Source of the DNA: Echinicola shivajiensis
Lineage (GTDB): Bacteria > Bacteroidota > Bacteroidia > Cytophagales > Cyclobacteriaceae
Reading direction: 5' to 3'
Assembly: GCF_018642165.1 (NCBI RefSeq)
Contig: NZ_JAHHZM010000003.1
Span: 416,969 to 480,968, forward strand
DNA length: 64,000 nucleotides
The position numbers were made by a program, and so were the translations under genes. Below are positions 1 through 7,328 of the stretch, one piece after another. The notes below the pieces were generated by a model. It was not told the DNA's origin. It saw nothing but the letters and a program-made list of their open reading frames with translations, and did no database searches. Position 1 is the stretch's first letter; every line of letters starts with the position of its first letter.

Positions 1-1
1 T

Positions 2-433
2 GAAGCAAGGGACATGGCCAAAAAATGGATGAAGCTAGCCGATGATGGTGATCATTATTCCTTGGCTTTTGAAACTCCCGGTACATGGAGTGAAAAGTAT
101 AATTTGGTTTGGGATGAAATTCTTGATTTAAATGTATTCCCAGAAAAAGTAGCCGATAAGGAAATTGCTTATTATCTGACCAAACAGGAAAAATATGGCT
201 TGCCTTTGGACAGTAGAAAAACCTATTCCAAATCAGACTGGGTCTTTTGGACAGCTTCCTTGGCCGATAATCAGGAGGATTTTAACGCTTTGATTGCACC
301 AATGTGGAAATATGCCAATGAAACTCCAAACAGGGTTCCGATCAGTGATTGGCATGAAACCAAAGATGCGAAGGTGATGAATTTCCGTGCTAGGTCTGTA
401 GTAGGAGGTTATTTTATCAAATTGCTTTATTAG
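2..433 (+). CDS. Glutaminase-like (GtaA/DUF4965-type) protein, 3' end only
   Basis: The reading frame is open to the left window edge, so the 5' part of the gene lies outside the window. The visible 143 residues align closely with the C-terminus of the full-length protein encoded at 50805-53330. Shared stretches include [45 protein letters not shown] and [10 protein letters not shown]. This is the C-terminal alpha-helical part of the Bacteroidota glutaminase A-like architecture (DUF5127/DUF4965/DUF1793). By analogy the protein should be exported and act in the periplasm or at the surface; the substrate is unknown. It probably ends a gene cluster to the left. The first ATG in view (14) is internal, not the start. 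Confidence 0.85.
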   Translation, partial: EARDMAKKWMKLADDGDHYSLAFETPGTWSEKYNLVWDEILDLNVFPEKVADKEIAYYLTKQEKYGLPLDSRKTYSKSDWVFWTASLADNQEDFNALIAPMWKYANETPNRVPISDWHETKDAKVMNFRARSVVGGYFIKLLY

Positions 434-871
434 CATTAATAGTCAGGGGCTAGACATTGGATGCTCACATTTGGTAGAGGAGATGAAATAACCTTTGTCA
501 GTGGAGTTTAACAATTAATTTGTGCACCGTTGTCTAACTACTTAGAAGCTATTTGAACTTCAACTCACATAACCACCAAGAAAACTACTTAATTGCTTAA
601 TTATTCCTATTGTTTTTGGATTTCAGGCTGCCCAGAATATGGGTAGCCTGATTCCATTTAAAATGGCCAGCGAAAATCAATAATAAAACCTTGGTAGCTA
701 ATACATGGATAGGATAAATTGGAAAAGGGATACTTGCCTAAAATTTCCTTAAAAGCAACGATATTGTGAGTGAAAGTAAATTAATTTGGAGATAGATTCC
801 CTGCCTAATAAACAAATATATATAAGCCCCGATGACCTACCATTTTTATTAAATAACTCTAAAGAAAAACC
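434..871. other. Intergenic region with one hairpin
   Basis: This 438-base stretch has no plausible gene. It holds one clear stem-loop (624-650, listed separately). The part before the peptidase gene is AT-rich, but I could not match a complete Bacteroidota promoter in it. Confidence 0.6.
624..650 (+). terminator. Stem-loop, possible transcription terminator
   Basis: Bases 624-634 pair with 640-650 (11 bp, one G-T wobble) around a 5-base loop. No long T tract follows, so termination is inferred from its place downstream of the glutaminase-like gene. Confidence 0.35.
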
Positions 872-1564
872 ATGAAATTTAAAAGATTAAGTTTAGCTCT
901 TTGTTTGAGCAGCATGACATTGTTTGGTCTTCAAGCAAAAGGCGAAATTGAAGACAAAGAAGTACTAAAAAAAGGAAAGTTTACGCTTACCTTTATCAAT
1001 CAAGATTCTGATTTAGATGAAGAGGTTAAGGAAGGTTTAATCAAGACCTTTTTCAAGGTCTATCCGAAAATGGTCAAGGATTTCAATCAAGAAGCGACTA
1101 AAGAGGTCACTGTGACAATTGATACAGCTTATAATGGCGTCGCATATGCCCATAATGGTAAGATTACCATAGCTTCTAAATGGTTGGAAAAGAAGCCAAG
1201 TGATTTGGATGTGATTACCCATGAGGGCATGCATTTGGTACAGGCTTATCCAGGAGGTTCAGGGCCAGGTTGGCTGACGGAGGGGATTGCAGATTATGTT
1301 CGTTATGCTTATGGGGTAGACAATGAAGGAGCTGGTTGGGCTTTGCCTGATTTTAATTCGGAACATAAATACCATAACAGTTATCGGATAACAGCTAGAT
1401 TTTTGCTTTGGATCAACCAAAATTTCGACAAAAATTTCGTAAAGAGTATGGACGAAAAAATGCGAAACAAGGAATATTCTGATACACTTTGGAGCTTGTA
1501 CACGGGCAAAACATTAGAGGAACTTTGGGAGCAATATTCCAATGATCCGGAAGTGAAAATATAA
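872..1564 (+). CDS. Secreted basic secretory protein (BSP) family zinc peptidase
   Basis: This 230-residue protein begins with a signal peptide (basic MKFKR, then a hydrophobic run ending near LQAKG at residue 24). The mature part matches the basic secretory protein family of plants and bacteria, which are predicted gluzincin-like metallopeptidases. The HEGMH zinc motif is at residues 117-121. The downstream segment GWLTEGIADYVRYAYG carries a candidate third ligand, Glu137 or Asp141. An upstream stretch (VTIDTAYNGVAYAHNGKI) is also typical. The protein probably acts outside the inner membrane. It stands alone, with 438 bases before it and the opposite-strand RAYT gene after it. The ATG at 872 is chosen because it precedes the signal peptide directly. 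Substrate unknown. Confidence 0.8.
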   Translation: MKFKRLSLALCLSSMTLFGLQAKGEIEDKEVLKKGKFTLTFINQDSDLDEEVKEGLIKTFFKVYPKMVKDFNQEATKEVTVTIDTAYNGVAYAHNGKITIASKWLEKKPSDLDVITHEGMHLVQAYPGGSGPGWLTEGIADYVRYAYGVDNEGAGWALPDFNSEHKYHNSYRITARFLLWINQNFDKNFVKSMDEKMRNKEYSDTLWSLYTGKTLEELWEQYSNDPEVKI

Positions 1565-1574
1565 TTTTTAGTTC

Positions 1575-1613
1575 CAAAATAATTCATGCCATGACTCAAA
1601 GTCGTGGCATGAA
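1575..1613 (+). repeat. REP palindrome, copy 1 (3' side of RAYT gene)
   Basis: Bases 1583-1595 pair with 1601-1613 (13 bp, one wobble) around the loop TCAAA. Together with eight upstream bases it matches 2246-2284 at 38 of 39 positions in the same orientation. The two copies bracket the RAYT transposase gene, which is the arrangement known for REP elements and their cognate RAYT. Confidence 0.85.
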
Positions 1614-1614
1614 G

Positions 1615-2199
1615 TTAAACATTGTCCTCAAGAAGTAGCTTGTAAGATTCCTTTATGAAATGAATAGGGGAACTTGGGAGATCTAATAGTTGGTATGCGA
1701 GTTTTTTATTACATAAAGTATCATTTCGGTAGCCTGCATAATCTTGAAATGAGCTCATTTCCCAATGTTCCATTTTTTTTACTAAACTTGCTCGGACTGG
1801 GTTTTGATGAATATAGTGAAAACATATTAAGGGATAATTATCTGCATTTGCAGAACTCATAGCATGACTTGAGGTCATGCCATGAGTTTCTAATTGTTTG
1901 ATTTTTGTGTTCTGGCTAAATAATGAGCCTGTTTGGCCACGTTCCTTATTTATAGCCCTTGTGTATGAGCGGAGCATTATTTTTAAACCATTACTGAATT
2001 TACTTCTTTGAAAATTCACTTTGGTATTAATCATAAAATGAAAATGATTGTTCATCAAGCAATACGCTAGGATATCCACATGTGGTAATAAATGTGTTTG
2101 TGCTTTGCTAAGGAAATAGATGAAATTTCTTTTTTCAAAAAATATATTTTGACGATTATTTCCTCGATTATAAAGGTGATACAATCTGTTTGGTAACAT
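1615..2199 (-). CDS. REP-associated tyrosine transposase (RAYT, Y1_Tnp family)
   Basis: This 194-residue protein is a small HUH-type Y1 transposase of the kind thought to spread or maintain REP palindromes. The N-terminal LYHLYNRGNNRQ is typical. The HUH metal motif is NNHFHF (His52 and His54). The likely nucleophile is Tyr79 in RSYTRAINKERGQTGSLF. The C-terminal CFHYIHQNPVRASLV block is also characteristic of the family. REP palindromes flank the gene at 1575-1613 and 2246-2284. A third, inverted palindrome lies inside it (1856-1886) and encodes residues about 104-116 (THGMTSSHAMS), which interrupt the usual spacing between GSLF and YIHQNP. The frame stays open through it. Activity is not known. 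Confidence 0.88.
   Translation of the reverse strand: MLPNRLYHLYNRGNNRQNIFFEKRNFIYFLSKAQTHLLPHVDILAYCLMNNHFHFMINTKVNFQRSKFSNGLKIMLRSYTRAINKERGQTGSLFSQNTKIKQLETHGMTSSHAMSSANADNYPLICFHYIHQNPVRASLVKKMEHWEMSSFQDYAGYRNDTLCNKKLAYQLLDLPSSPIHFIKESYKLLLEDNV
1856..1886 (-). repeat. REP-like palindrome inside the RAYT coding region
   Basis: Bases 1856-1868 pair with 1874-1886 (13 positions, one mismatch) around a 5-base loop. The core (catgac, loop, gtcatg) resembles the flanking REP copies, and the loop is in inverted orientation relative to them. It is translated in frame. Confidence 0.7.
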
Positions 2200-2590
2200 A
2201 GTTGAAAAAAGATTAGAAATTTAAAAATGATCTGTTCTTAATATACAAAATAATTCATGCCATGATTCAAAGTCGTGGCATGAATTAGGAATTTCAACCC
2301 TTTCGCATAATTACTTTTTAAAGATTATTTTTTTGTTAATTTTGTCCTAATAATTAACTCCAAAATTCCATTTTTAAAGAACCACCATTAAAAATAGCAT
2401 AGATTTTGGTATAGCGCTAAATAAATGTAAGTCTTGTAAGTGGCTTAATTTTAGTCTATTAAAGAGGCTGTTTAGCCTTTGATTGATTTTTTTGAGGATA
2501 TTTAAGTATGGTTTGTAGCAATATCGTACTTATCTCCGTCTTGTTGATGTATTTGGCAGACGAAACCAACTAACCACAAACTACTACCAA
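2200..2590. other. Intergenic region with REP copy 2
   Basis: The 391 bases between the RAYT start and the divergent glycosyltransferase hold REP copy 2. They also contain a TAATTTTG sequence (2337-2344) matching the Bacteroidota -7 consensus, but I see no convincing -33 partner. A short hairpin (2465-2478) is followed by a T run. No gene is supported. Confidence 0.5.
2246..2284 (+). repeat. REP palindrome, copy 2 (5' side of RAYT gene)
   Basis: Bases 2254-2265 pair with 2273-2284 around TTCAAAG. It is a direct repeat of 1575-1613 with one difference in 39 bases, lying just upstream of the RAYT start. Confidence 0.85.
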
Positions 2591-3754
2591 ATGAGAATTG
2601 GATTTGATGCAAAGCGTGCTTTTAAGAATTTTACAGGATTGGGCAATTATAGCCGATTTATCCTTAAATCACTAAGCGATAATTTTCCTTCAAATAAATA
2701 TTTTTTATTTACTCCTAACTATGGGCGTAAGAGTGAGGAAATAGCTATCGCTTGTAAAAATCCCAATCAAAGGATTGTATTGCCTTCTGATATGTGGAAG
2801 CTGCCTGTTCTTTCTGGAGCTTGGAGAAGTGTGTTTCAGGGAATCAAACACCTGGACAATCAACTGGAAATTTTCCATGGTTTGAGCAATGAAATTCCTT
2901 TTATCAAGAATAAGTCGACCAAGTATGTAGTAACAGTACATGACCTATTGTTCTGCAGGTATCCTGAATTATTTAATCCCATCGATGTACAGATCTATAA
3001 ATTAAAGATGGAAAGGTCATGTAGAGAGGCCGATCAGGTCATAGCCATCAGCCAGCAGACCAAAGAAGATCTTGTGAACTTTTTGGGGATTGATGTCCAC
3101 AAAATCAAGGTGGTTTATCAAGGATATCATGAAAACTATAATAGAGAAGTCACAGAAGAACAACTTCATTTGGTAAAGTCAAAATATAGTCTTCCTGATC
3201 AATATTTGCTTTTTGTAAGCACCATCGAAAAGCGCAAAAATGTGCAATTGATCCTGAAGGCAATGAAGGAAAAACATGATTGGAATCTGCCATTGGTGGT
3301 AGTGGGACGGGCTACATCCTATGTGAATACACTAAGGACAATGGTGGAAGAGTACGGTTTACAGGAAAAGGTGATTTTTCTACATAATGTATCCTTTGAG
3401 GATCTTCCGGCCATGTACAAGTTGGCCCATGTATTTATCTACCCTTCTTATTTCGAGGGATTTGGTATTCCAATAATCGAGGCACAGAGGATGGGAACTC
3501 CAGTGATTACCAGTACGGGGTCTTGTTTTCATGAAGCAGGGGGAGAAGGAGCTCTCTATGGTGATCCAGATGATCCTTCGGCATTGATCCAACATTTGGA
3601 AACACTTTCAAGAGAGGATAATCGGGCTGATTTCATTGACAAGGGATATAAGAACATTGCTCGGTTTGATCAAAGTATTATTTCCAGGGATATCATGAAT
3701 GTCTATCAGGAAGTTTTGCAGGCTTATCCCGCCAAGCCAGCTTTGGTCACTTAA
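2591..3754 (+). CDS. Glycosyltransferase family 4 (GT-B fold)
   Basis: This 387-residue cytoplasmic enzyme is predicted to transfer a sugar from a nucleotide-sugar donor to a glycan acceptor. The N-terminal acceptor domain starts MRIGFDAKRAFKNFTGLGNYSR, including the glycine-rich loop of the GT4 family, followed by VTVHDLLFCRYPE. The C-terminal donor domain (about 205-370) has FVSTIEKRKN, VVVGRA and the retaining-GT signature EGFGIPIIEA (E-x7-E). There is no signal peptide. The length is normal for the family. The gene begins a plus-strand group; the small lipoprotein gene follows 25 bases after the stop. It faces the minus-strand glycan operon, so a role in the same surface glycan is an inference. 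Sugar specificity cannot be read. Confidence 0.9.
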   Translation: MRIGFDAKRAFKNFTGLGNYSRFILKSLSDNFPSNKYFLFTPNYGRKSEEIAIACKNPNQRIVLPSDMWKLPVLSGAWRSVFQGIKHLDNQLEIFHGLSNEIPFIKNKSTKYVVTVHDLLFCRYPELFNPIDVQIYKLKMERSCREADQVIAISQQTKEDLVNFLGIDVHKIKVVYQGYHENYNREVTEEQLHLVKSKYSLPDQYLLFVSTIEKRKNVQLILKAMKEKHDWNLPLVVVGRATSYVNTLRTMVEEYGLQEKVIFLHNVSFEDLPAMYKLAHVFIYPSYFEGFGIPIIEAQRMGTPVITSTGSCFHEAGGEGALYGDPDDPSALIQHLETLSREDNRADFIDKGYKNIARFDQSIISRDIMNVYQEVLQAYPAKPALVT

Positions 3755-3779
3755 AAAAGAAAATCAAATTTTTATAAAT

Positions 3780-4082
3780 ATGAAACCTAGTTTATTTATT
3801 GCTCTTTTTTTAGTTGTTTTTTTCAGTGCATGTACAGATGATGATCGACCCTTATTGAAAGCAGAAGGCATGGTGAAGGATACCGGTGATCCTGCTGTCG
3901 ATGGCTGTGGCTGGTTGATTGAAATCAATGGAGAGAACTATAAACCAAAAAGCCTAAAGGACCGCTATAAAGTTGATGGCTTGGAAGTGTTTATCTATTA
4001 TAATTTGTCAGGAGTTTCCTATTGCGGAATGGGTAGTACCGAGATCACTATGATATCGATTGATAATATTGAAACAAGGTAG
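3780..4082 (+). CDS. Small putative lipoprotein of unknown function
   Basis: I choose the ATG at 3780, giving 100 residues, because it immediately precedes a lipoprotein signal peptide (MKPSLFIALFLVVFFSAC, lipid-accepting Cys18). An in-frame ATG at 3699 lies inside the upstream glycosyltransferase gene and would bury the signal. The mature part is about 80 residues, acidic at first (TDDD), with Cys residues in DGCGWLI and SYCGMG that could form a disulfide. I recognise the general pattern as a small Bacteroidota-specific exported domain but cannot name it. It lies between the GT4 gene and the cytolysin-like lipoprotein gene. Confidence 0.7.
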   Translation: MKPSLFIALFLVVFFSACTDDDRPLLKAEGMVKDTGDPAVDGCGWLIEINGENYKPKSLKDRYKVDGLEVFIYYNLSGVSYCGMGSTEITMISIDNIETR

Positions 4083-4275
4083 TTTAATATCAATATTCCC
4101 TAAATTTTTCAATTGTCATTATTATTAAGAAAAATTAGTTTGAAACAGGTCAGGGTGTGGTTTTTTATTGAGATTACCATTTATCATAATTAATCTTGAA
4201 AGGTTTTCTAAAGCAGGTAGTTTAAGTAGTTTCGCGAAGAAATTACATTTTATATTTATTAAGTTTTATTTAATT

Positions 4276-5286
4276 ATGCGTAAGTTTTTGATTGTTAGTT
4301 TTTTAGCTGTGTCAGTGTTTTCCTGTAAAGAAGATCAGGAGATTGTTCCTGATAAGACAGGTGAAATCGTTTGGGAGACAAAGAGTGAATCGACAACATA
4401 TCATTCATTCCCTTTATTGAATAGAGATGTTTATATGCAATTTCCTGGTGCTTTGATCACATTGGAAAGTATCTCAGAAGAAAACTATGATTATGTTTTC
4501 AATTATAACTATAATGAAGTTGCTATTCATACAAGTCTTGATGGGGCAAGTCCTGTCAGCCAAATGATGATTCCTAGCTATGGCAATTTCGTAGAATTTG
4601 AAAATTCATCTATTTATTTAAATCCCACTCCCCCTAATAAAGCAGAGGAAAATATTGTTTCGCATGAACAATGGGTAAAGCCTATTTATTCCATGGATCA
4701 TTTATACATGGAGTTGGGAGGTAATGCTTTTCTTTTGAATAATGATGTGGCTGATAAGATTAAATATGGGGAAAAGGATGGAAAAAGCAGAGGAATGTTT
4801 TTTTCGGAAACCATTAATTATTCCTATAACATAGAGGTCCCAACTGGCTCTTCCCTGATAAAGGAGTCTCCAGATGATGAAGCTTTTAAGGATATGACCC
4901 CTGTATATGTGTCCAAAATTAATATGGGAAAAATGGCTGTTGTCTTTTTTGAATCGTCCAGCCCTTATGAAGAGGTGGAAGCAGCTTTGTTAGGATTAAT
5001 GGATGATAAAGTGTTAACTGATAAGCAAGTAAAGTTATTAGAAGAAACCAAGTTTATTGTTAGTGTTTCAAGAGGTTGGAATGGTTTGGAAATCCCACTT
5101 TCTTCTGAAGGATTAAACGATTATGAAGATTTTAAATCCATGCTGGAATCCGGAGCTGAGGACCCTATTTATGGAGAAGGAAAATATGGGGCGATAGTCA
5201 GTTTTGAACTACGTCATATTGGTACCAATGAGCTTGCGGAGGCAACCTTTTCAGTAGATTATGAAGTGCCAACGGTAGTAGAATAG
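4276..5286 (+). CDS. Putative cholesterol-dependent-cytolysin-like lipoprotein
   Basis: The start at 4276 is preferred because it begins a lipoprotein signal (MRKFLIVSFLAVSVFSC, Cys17); an in-frame ATG at 4168 would add 36 residues before it. The 336-residue product resembles thiol-activated (cholesterol-dependent) cytolysins. VYMQFPGALI (residues 52-61) recalls their VYPGAL segment. YSMDHLYMELGG (138-149) recalls the S-M-x-Q-L-x-V-K-F-G region. MTPVYVSKINMGKMAVVFFES followed by EEVEAAL (207-238) recalls PxYVSSVAYGRxVYLKLES...DVEAAF. The protein ends where domain 4 would start, and I see no undecapeptide (ECTGLAWEWWR-like). It would be a pore-forming-fold protein anchored to a membrane, like the CDC-like proteins of Bacteroidota. 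Family assignment is by eye. Confidence 0.6.
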   Translation: MRKFLIVSFLAVSVFSCKEDQEIVPDKTGEIVWETKSESTTYHSFPLLNRDVYMQFPGALITLESISEENYDYVFNYNYNEVAIHTSLDGASPVSQMMIPSYGNFVEFENSSIYLNPTPPNKAEENIVSHEQWVKPIYSMDHLYMELGGNAFLLNNDVADKIKYGEKDGKSRGMFFSETINYSYNIEVPTGSSLIKESPDDEAFKDMTPVYVSKINMGKMAVVFFESSSPYEEVEAALLGLMDDKVLTDKQVKLLEETKFIVSVSRGWNGLEIPLSSEGLNDYEDFKSMLESGAEDPIYGEGKYGAIVSFELRHIGTNELAEATFSVDYEVPTVVE

Positions 5287-5295
5287 AATTAATTT

Positions 5296-5334
5296 AATAA
5301 TCAAGCCATGACCCAAACTCATGGCTTGATTATT
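5296..5334. repeat. REP-like hairpin between convergent genes, possible bidirectional terminator
   Basis: Bases 5296-5311 pair perfectly with 5319-5334 (16 bp, 7-base loop). Its core (gccatgac, loop, tcatggc) differs from the REP copies near the RAYT gene at only about three positions. It overlaps the stop codon of the minus-strand DUF616 gene and lies ten bases past the plus-strand stop, so it may also end transcription from both sides. Confidence 0.7.
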
Positions 5335-6115
5335 CGTCCCTAATATGTCTTTTGGAATACCCGAATATCTTTCTTCGGATTTTGTGGAAGTTTCGTTTGA
5401 TGGGCCCGTATTGTTTAACGAATTCTTCATGTTTTTGCAATTGTCCAAAAGGATTGTTCTCTGGAATCCAATCCAATGTTTTGAAATGCTGGAAGTTTAG
5501 CTTCCAAATAGCATAATTAAAAGACAGCTGATCTCTTCTACTTCTGGTATTGACTTCGTTCCACCAAAAATCCAGTAGCTCTTCCAACCTATTGTCTGAC
5601 TTTCTAAACTGAAGTCCCCCTAGATTAAGACCATATTGCTCTGGAAAACCTTCTGCCTTATAAAATTTTTCTTGCGCGATAAATTTTTCAGGCTTGTCCA
5701 TATTATAGAATTGGCAAGCTTTAAACTCCTCATAGATACAGTTTCTCTCAGGATGCTTTAATAAGGCTAACAGCGTATTGTCTGATAGGTGTTTTGATAT
5801 TAGTTCATGGACACTTTTGGTGGTGATCAGATAATGGGCGTCCACATAGATATTATAATCATATTTTTTATTTAGGACTTTATGTGGCTGTAATTTATAA
5901 AAGCGGTTTTCCATGGTTGGATCTTCAAACTGCCTTTTAACCCTTATGATTTTAAAGTTTTTGGACTTCAATAGTTTATTATCCGTAAAACAGATCAAAT
6001 CTACCTCGGTAAGTAATTCCTCTGGGAAAAGAGGTTCTCTGATGATATCGTATTTACCGAAGATGGCGGTATAGATGACGATTTTTTTAGATGGAATTTT
6101 CTTTAAAAAAAACAT
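5330..6115 (-). CDS. DUF616 family putative glycosyltransferase
   Basis: This 261-residue protein matches the DUF616 (TOD1/MUCI70-type) family of GT-A-like glycosyltransferases. It starts with KIVIYTAIFGKYD. The segment EVDLICFTDN is followed by FYKLQPHKVL and the DxD-like YNIYVDAHY, then LLALLKHPERNCIYEE and GLNLGGLQFRK. The cytoplasmic location is inferred from the lack of a signal peptide. It is the last gene of a tight minus-strand operon, ten bases after the GT2 gene. Its stop codon overlaps the palindrome at 5296-5334. Substrate unknown. Confidence 0.8.
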   Translation of the reverse strand: MFFLKKIPSKKIVIYTAIFGKYDIIREPLFPEELLTEVDLICFTDNKLLKSKNFKIIRVKRQFEDPTMENRFYKLQPHKVLNKKYDYNIYVDAHYLITTKSVHELISKHLSDNTLLALLKHPERNCIYEEFKACQFYNMDKPEKFIAQEKFYKAEGFPEQYGLNLGGLQFRKSDNRLEELLDFWWNEVNTRSRRDQLSFNYAIWKLNFQHFKTLDWIPENNPFGQLQKHEEFVKQYGPIKRNFHKIRRKIFGYSKRHIRDE

Positions 6116-6125
6116 TTTGAATTAC

Positions 6126-7328
6126 TTAATCCTGCTGAGGTCTTTCCTTAAATAGATTTTTGATTTTTTGATATTGCTGCTTTTCTCGATAAATGGGAAG
6201 AACATTTTTCCATTTTTCTTTAAATTTTCCCCTATTAATCAACATGAAGTTTTTGATATTTCCTTCTTTGGCCTCTTTCCCTGTGCTTATACTTTCAAAA
6301 TGGATAACAACAGATTGAGGATCATAGATCACTTTCTTTTTTAATTGATTTTTGATTGCAAGGCAAAAATCAGTGTCCTCATAATAAGCGGGGATATACC
6401 TTTCGTCAAACATCCCCAAATCCTTAAAGTCCTTTTTCCTAAACATTAAACTGGCCCCAGAACAATAATCTGTTTCCTTTTGAATATTGTATTTGACCAA
6501 TTTGGGTAGGTCTAAGTTTCCGAAATTCAAGGTACTTGCATCTGTGAAAATTACGCCACCAGCTTCTTGTAATAAACCGTTAGGGTAAATTAGCTTACTT
6601 CCTACGCAACCAATAGATTGGTTGTTTTCTAGGGTTTGGATTAGACTTTCAATAGCTTTTTGTTGAATTTGAGTGTCATTATTTAAAAGATAAACAAACT
6701 CACCTTTTGCCTCAATTACAGCTTTGTTGCAGGATAATAAAAACCCCAAATTTCTTTCGTTTTTAATATACCTAATGCCTGTTGCCCGACTCTTGAAATA
6801 TTCATGGGTCCCATCATTTGATAAATCATCTATTAAGATAATCTCAAAATCAATTGCATTTGAAAAATTATTTTTAATTGATTTTAAGCAATTATATGTA
6901 AAGGCCAAATGGTTATATACAGGGATTATGATACTGACTTTAGGCTCTTTGGAATTTTGAAAGTTAAGTTTATTTGAACTTAAAATTTGCTCTTCGCTTA
7001 ATAAAGGATAGAGATTGTCAGGCACAAAATAGTTAAATCCTAAAAGAGTCCACCAAAATTCCGTCAAGCGTGTTGTTTTTCTTTCGATCCCAGGGAAATA
7101 GTTTTTTGAATAGTTTGTCGCGAAAAATATCTTGAAAAAGTTTTTCCAAGTACTTCTTTTTAAAGAAAAAAGACTTAACAGTACCAGAAATAACCTCTTC
7201 CTATACAATAGTAACATCACTTTCTTATATGCATTTTTTGGCAGAGAATTTCCCACAGCAATAAACTGATGAGTGATTCTAAGACATATCTTTTCATTTT
7301 GTCTATCTATCCAGGAATAAATGCTCAT
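6126..7328 (-). CDS. Glycosyltransferase family 2 with N-terminal extension
   Basis: Residues about 128-350 form a GT2 GT-A domain: VSIIIPVYNH, EIILIDDLSNDGTHEYF (donor-binding DD), YLLNNDTQI (metal-binding DxD-like) and the late segment MFDERYIPAYYEDTDFCLAI. Such enzymes are inverting transferases, often rhamnosyl or similar. The first 125 residues are unlike the core and carry a basic and hydrophobic mix (KVMLLLYRKRLFLVLLSLFSLKR), perhaps for membrane association. The start codon overlaps the stop of the upstream gene (ATGA, 7325-7328), which indicates translational coupling. Part of the five-gene minus-strand glycan operon. Confidence 0.88.
   Translation of the reverse strand: MSIYSWIDRQNEKICLRITHQFIAVGNSLPKNAYKKVMLLLYRKRLFLVLLSLFSLKRSTWKNFFKIFFATNYSKNYFPGIERKTTRLTEFWWTLLGFNYFVPDNLYPLLSEEQILSSNKLNFQNSKEPKVSIIIPVYNHLAFTYNCLKSIKNNFSNAIDFEIILIDDLSNDGTHEYFKSRATGIRYIKNERNLGFLLSCNKAVIEAKGEFVYLLNNDTQIQQKAIESLIQTLENNQSIGCVGSKLIYPNGLLQEAGGVIFTDASTLNFGNLDLPKLVKYNIQKETDYCSGASLMFRKKDFKDLGMFDERYIPAYYEDTDFCLAIKNQLKKKVIYDPQSVVIHFESISTGKEAKEGNIKNFMLINRGKFKEKWKNVLPIYREKQQYQKIKNLFKERPQQD

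Noticed and set aside
1674..1862. 62-codon plus-strand frame inside the RAYT gene
   Set aside because: Antisense shadow of a well-supported transposase gene.
3699..3779. Upstream start for the small lipoprotein
   Set aside because: It lies within the glycosyltransferase gene and would place 27 residues before a good lipoprotein signal.
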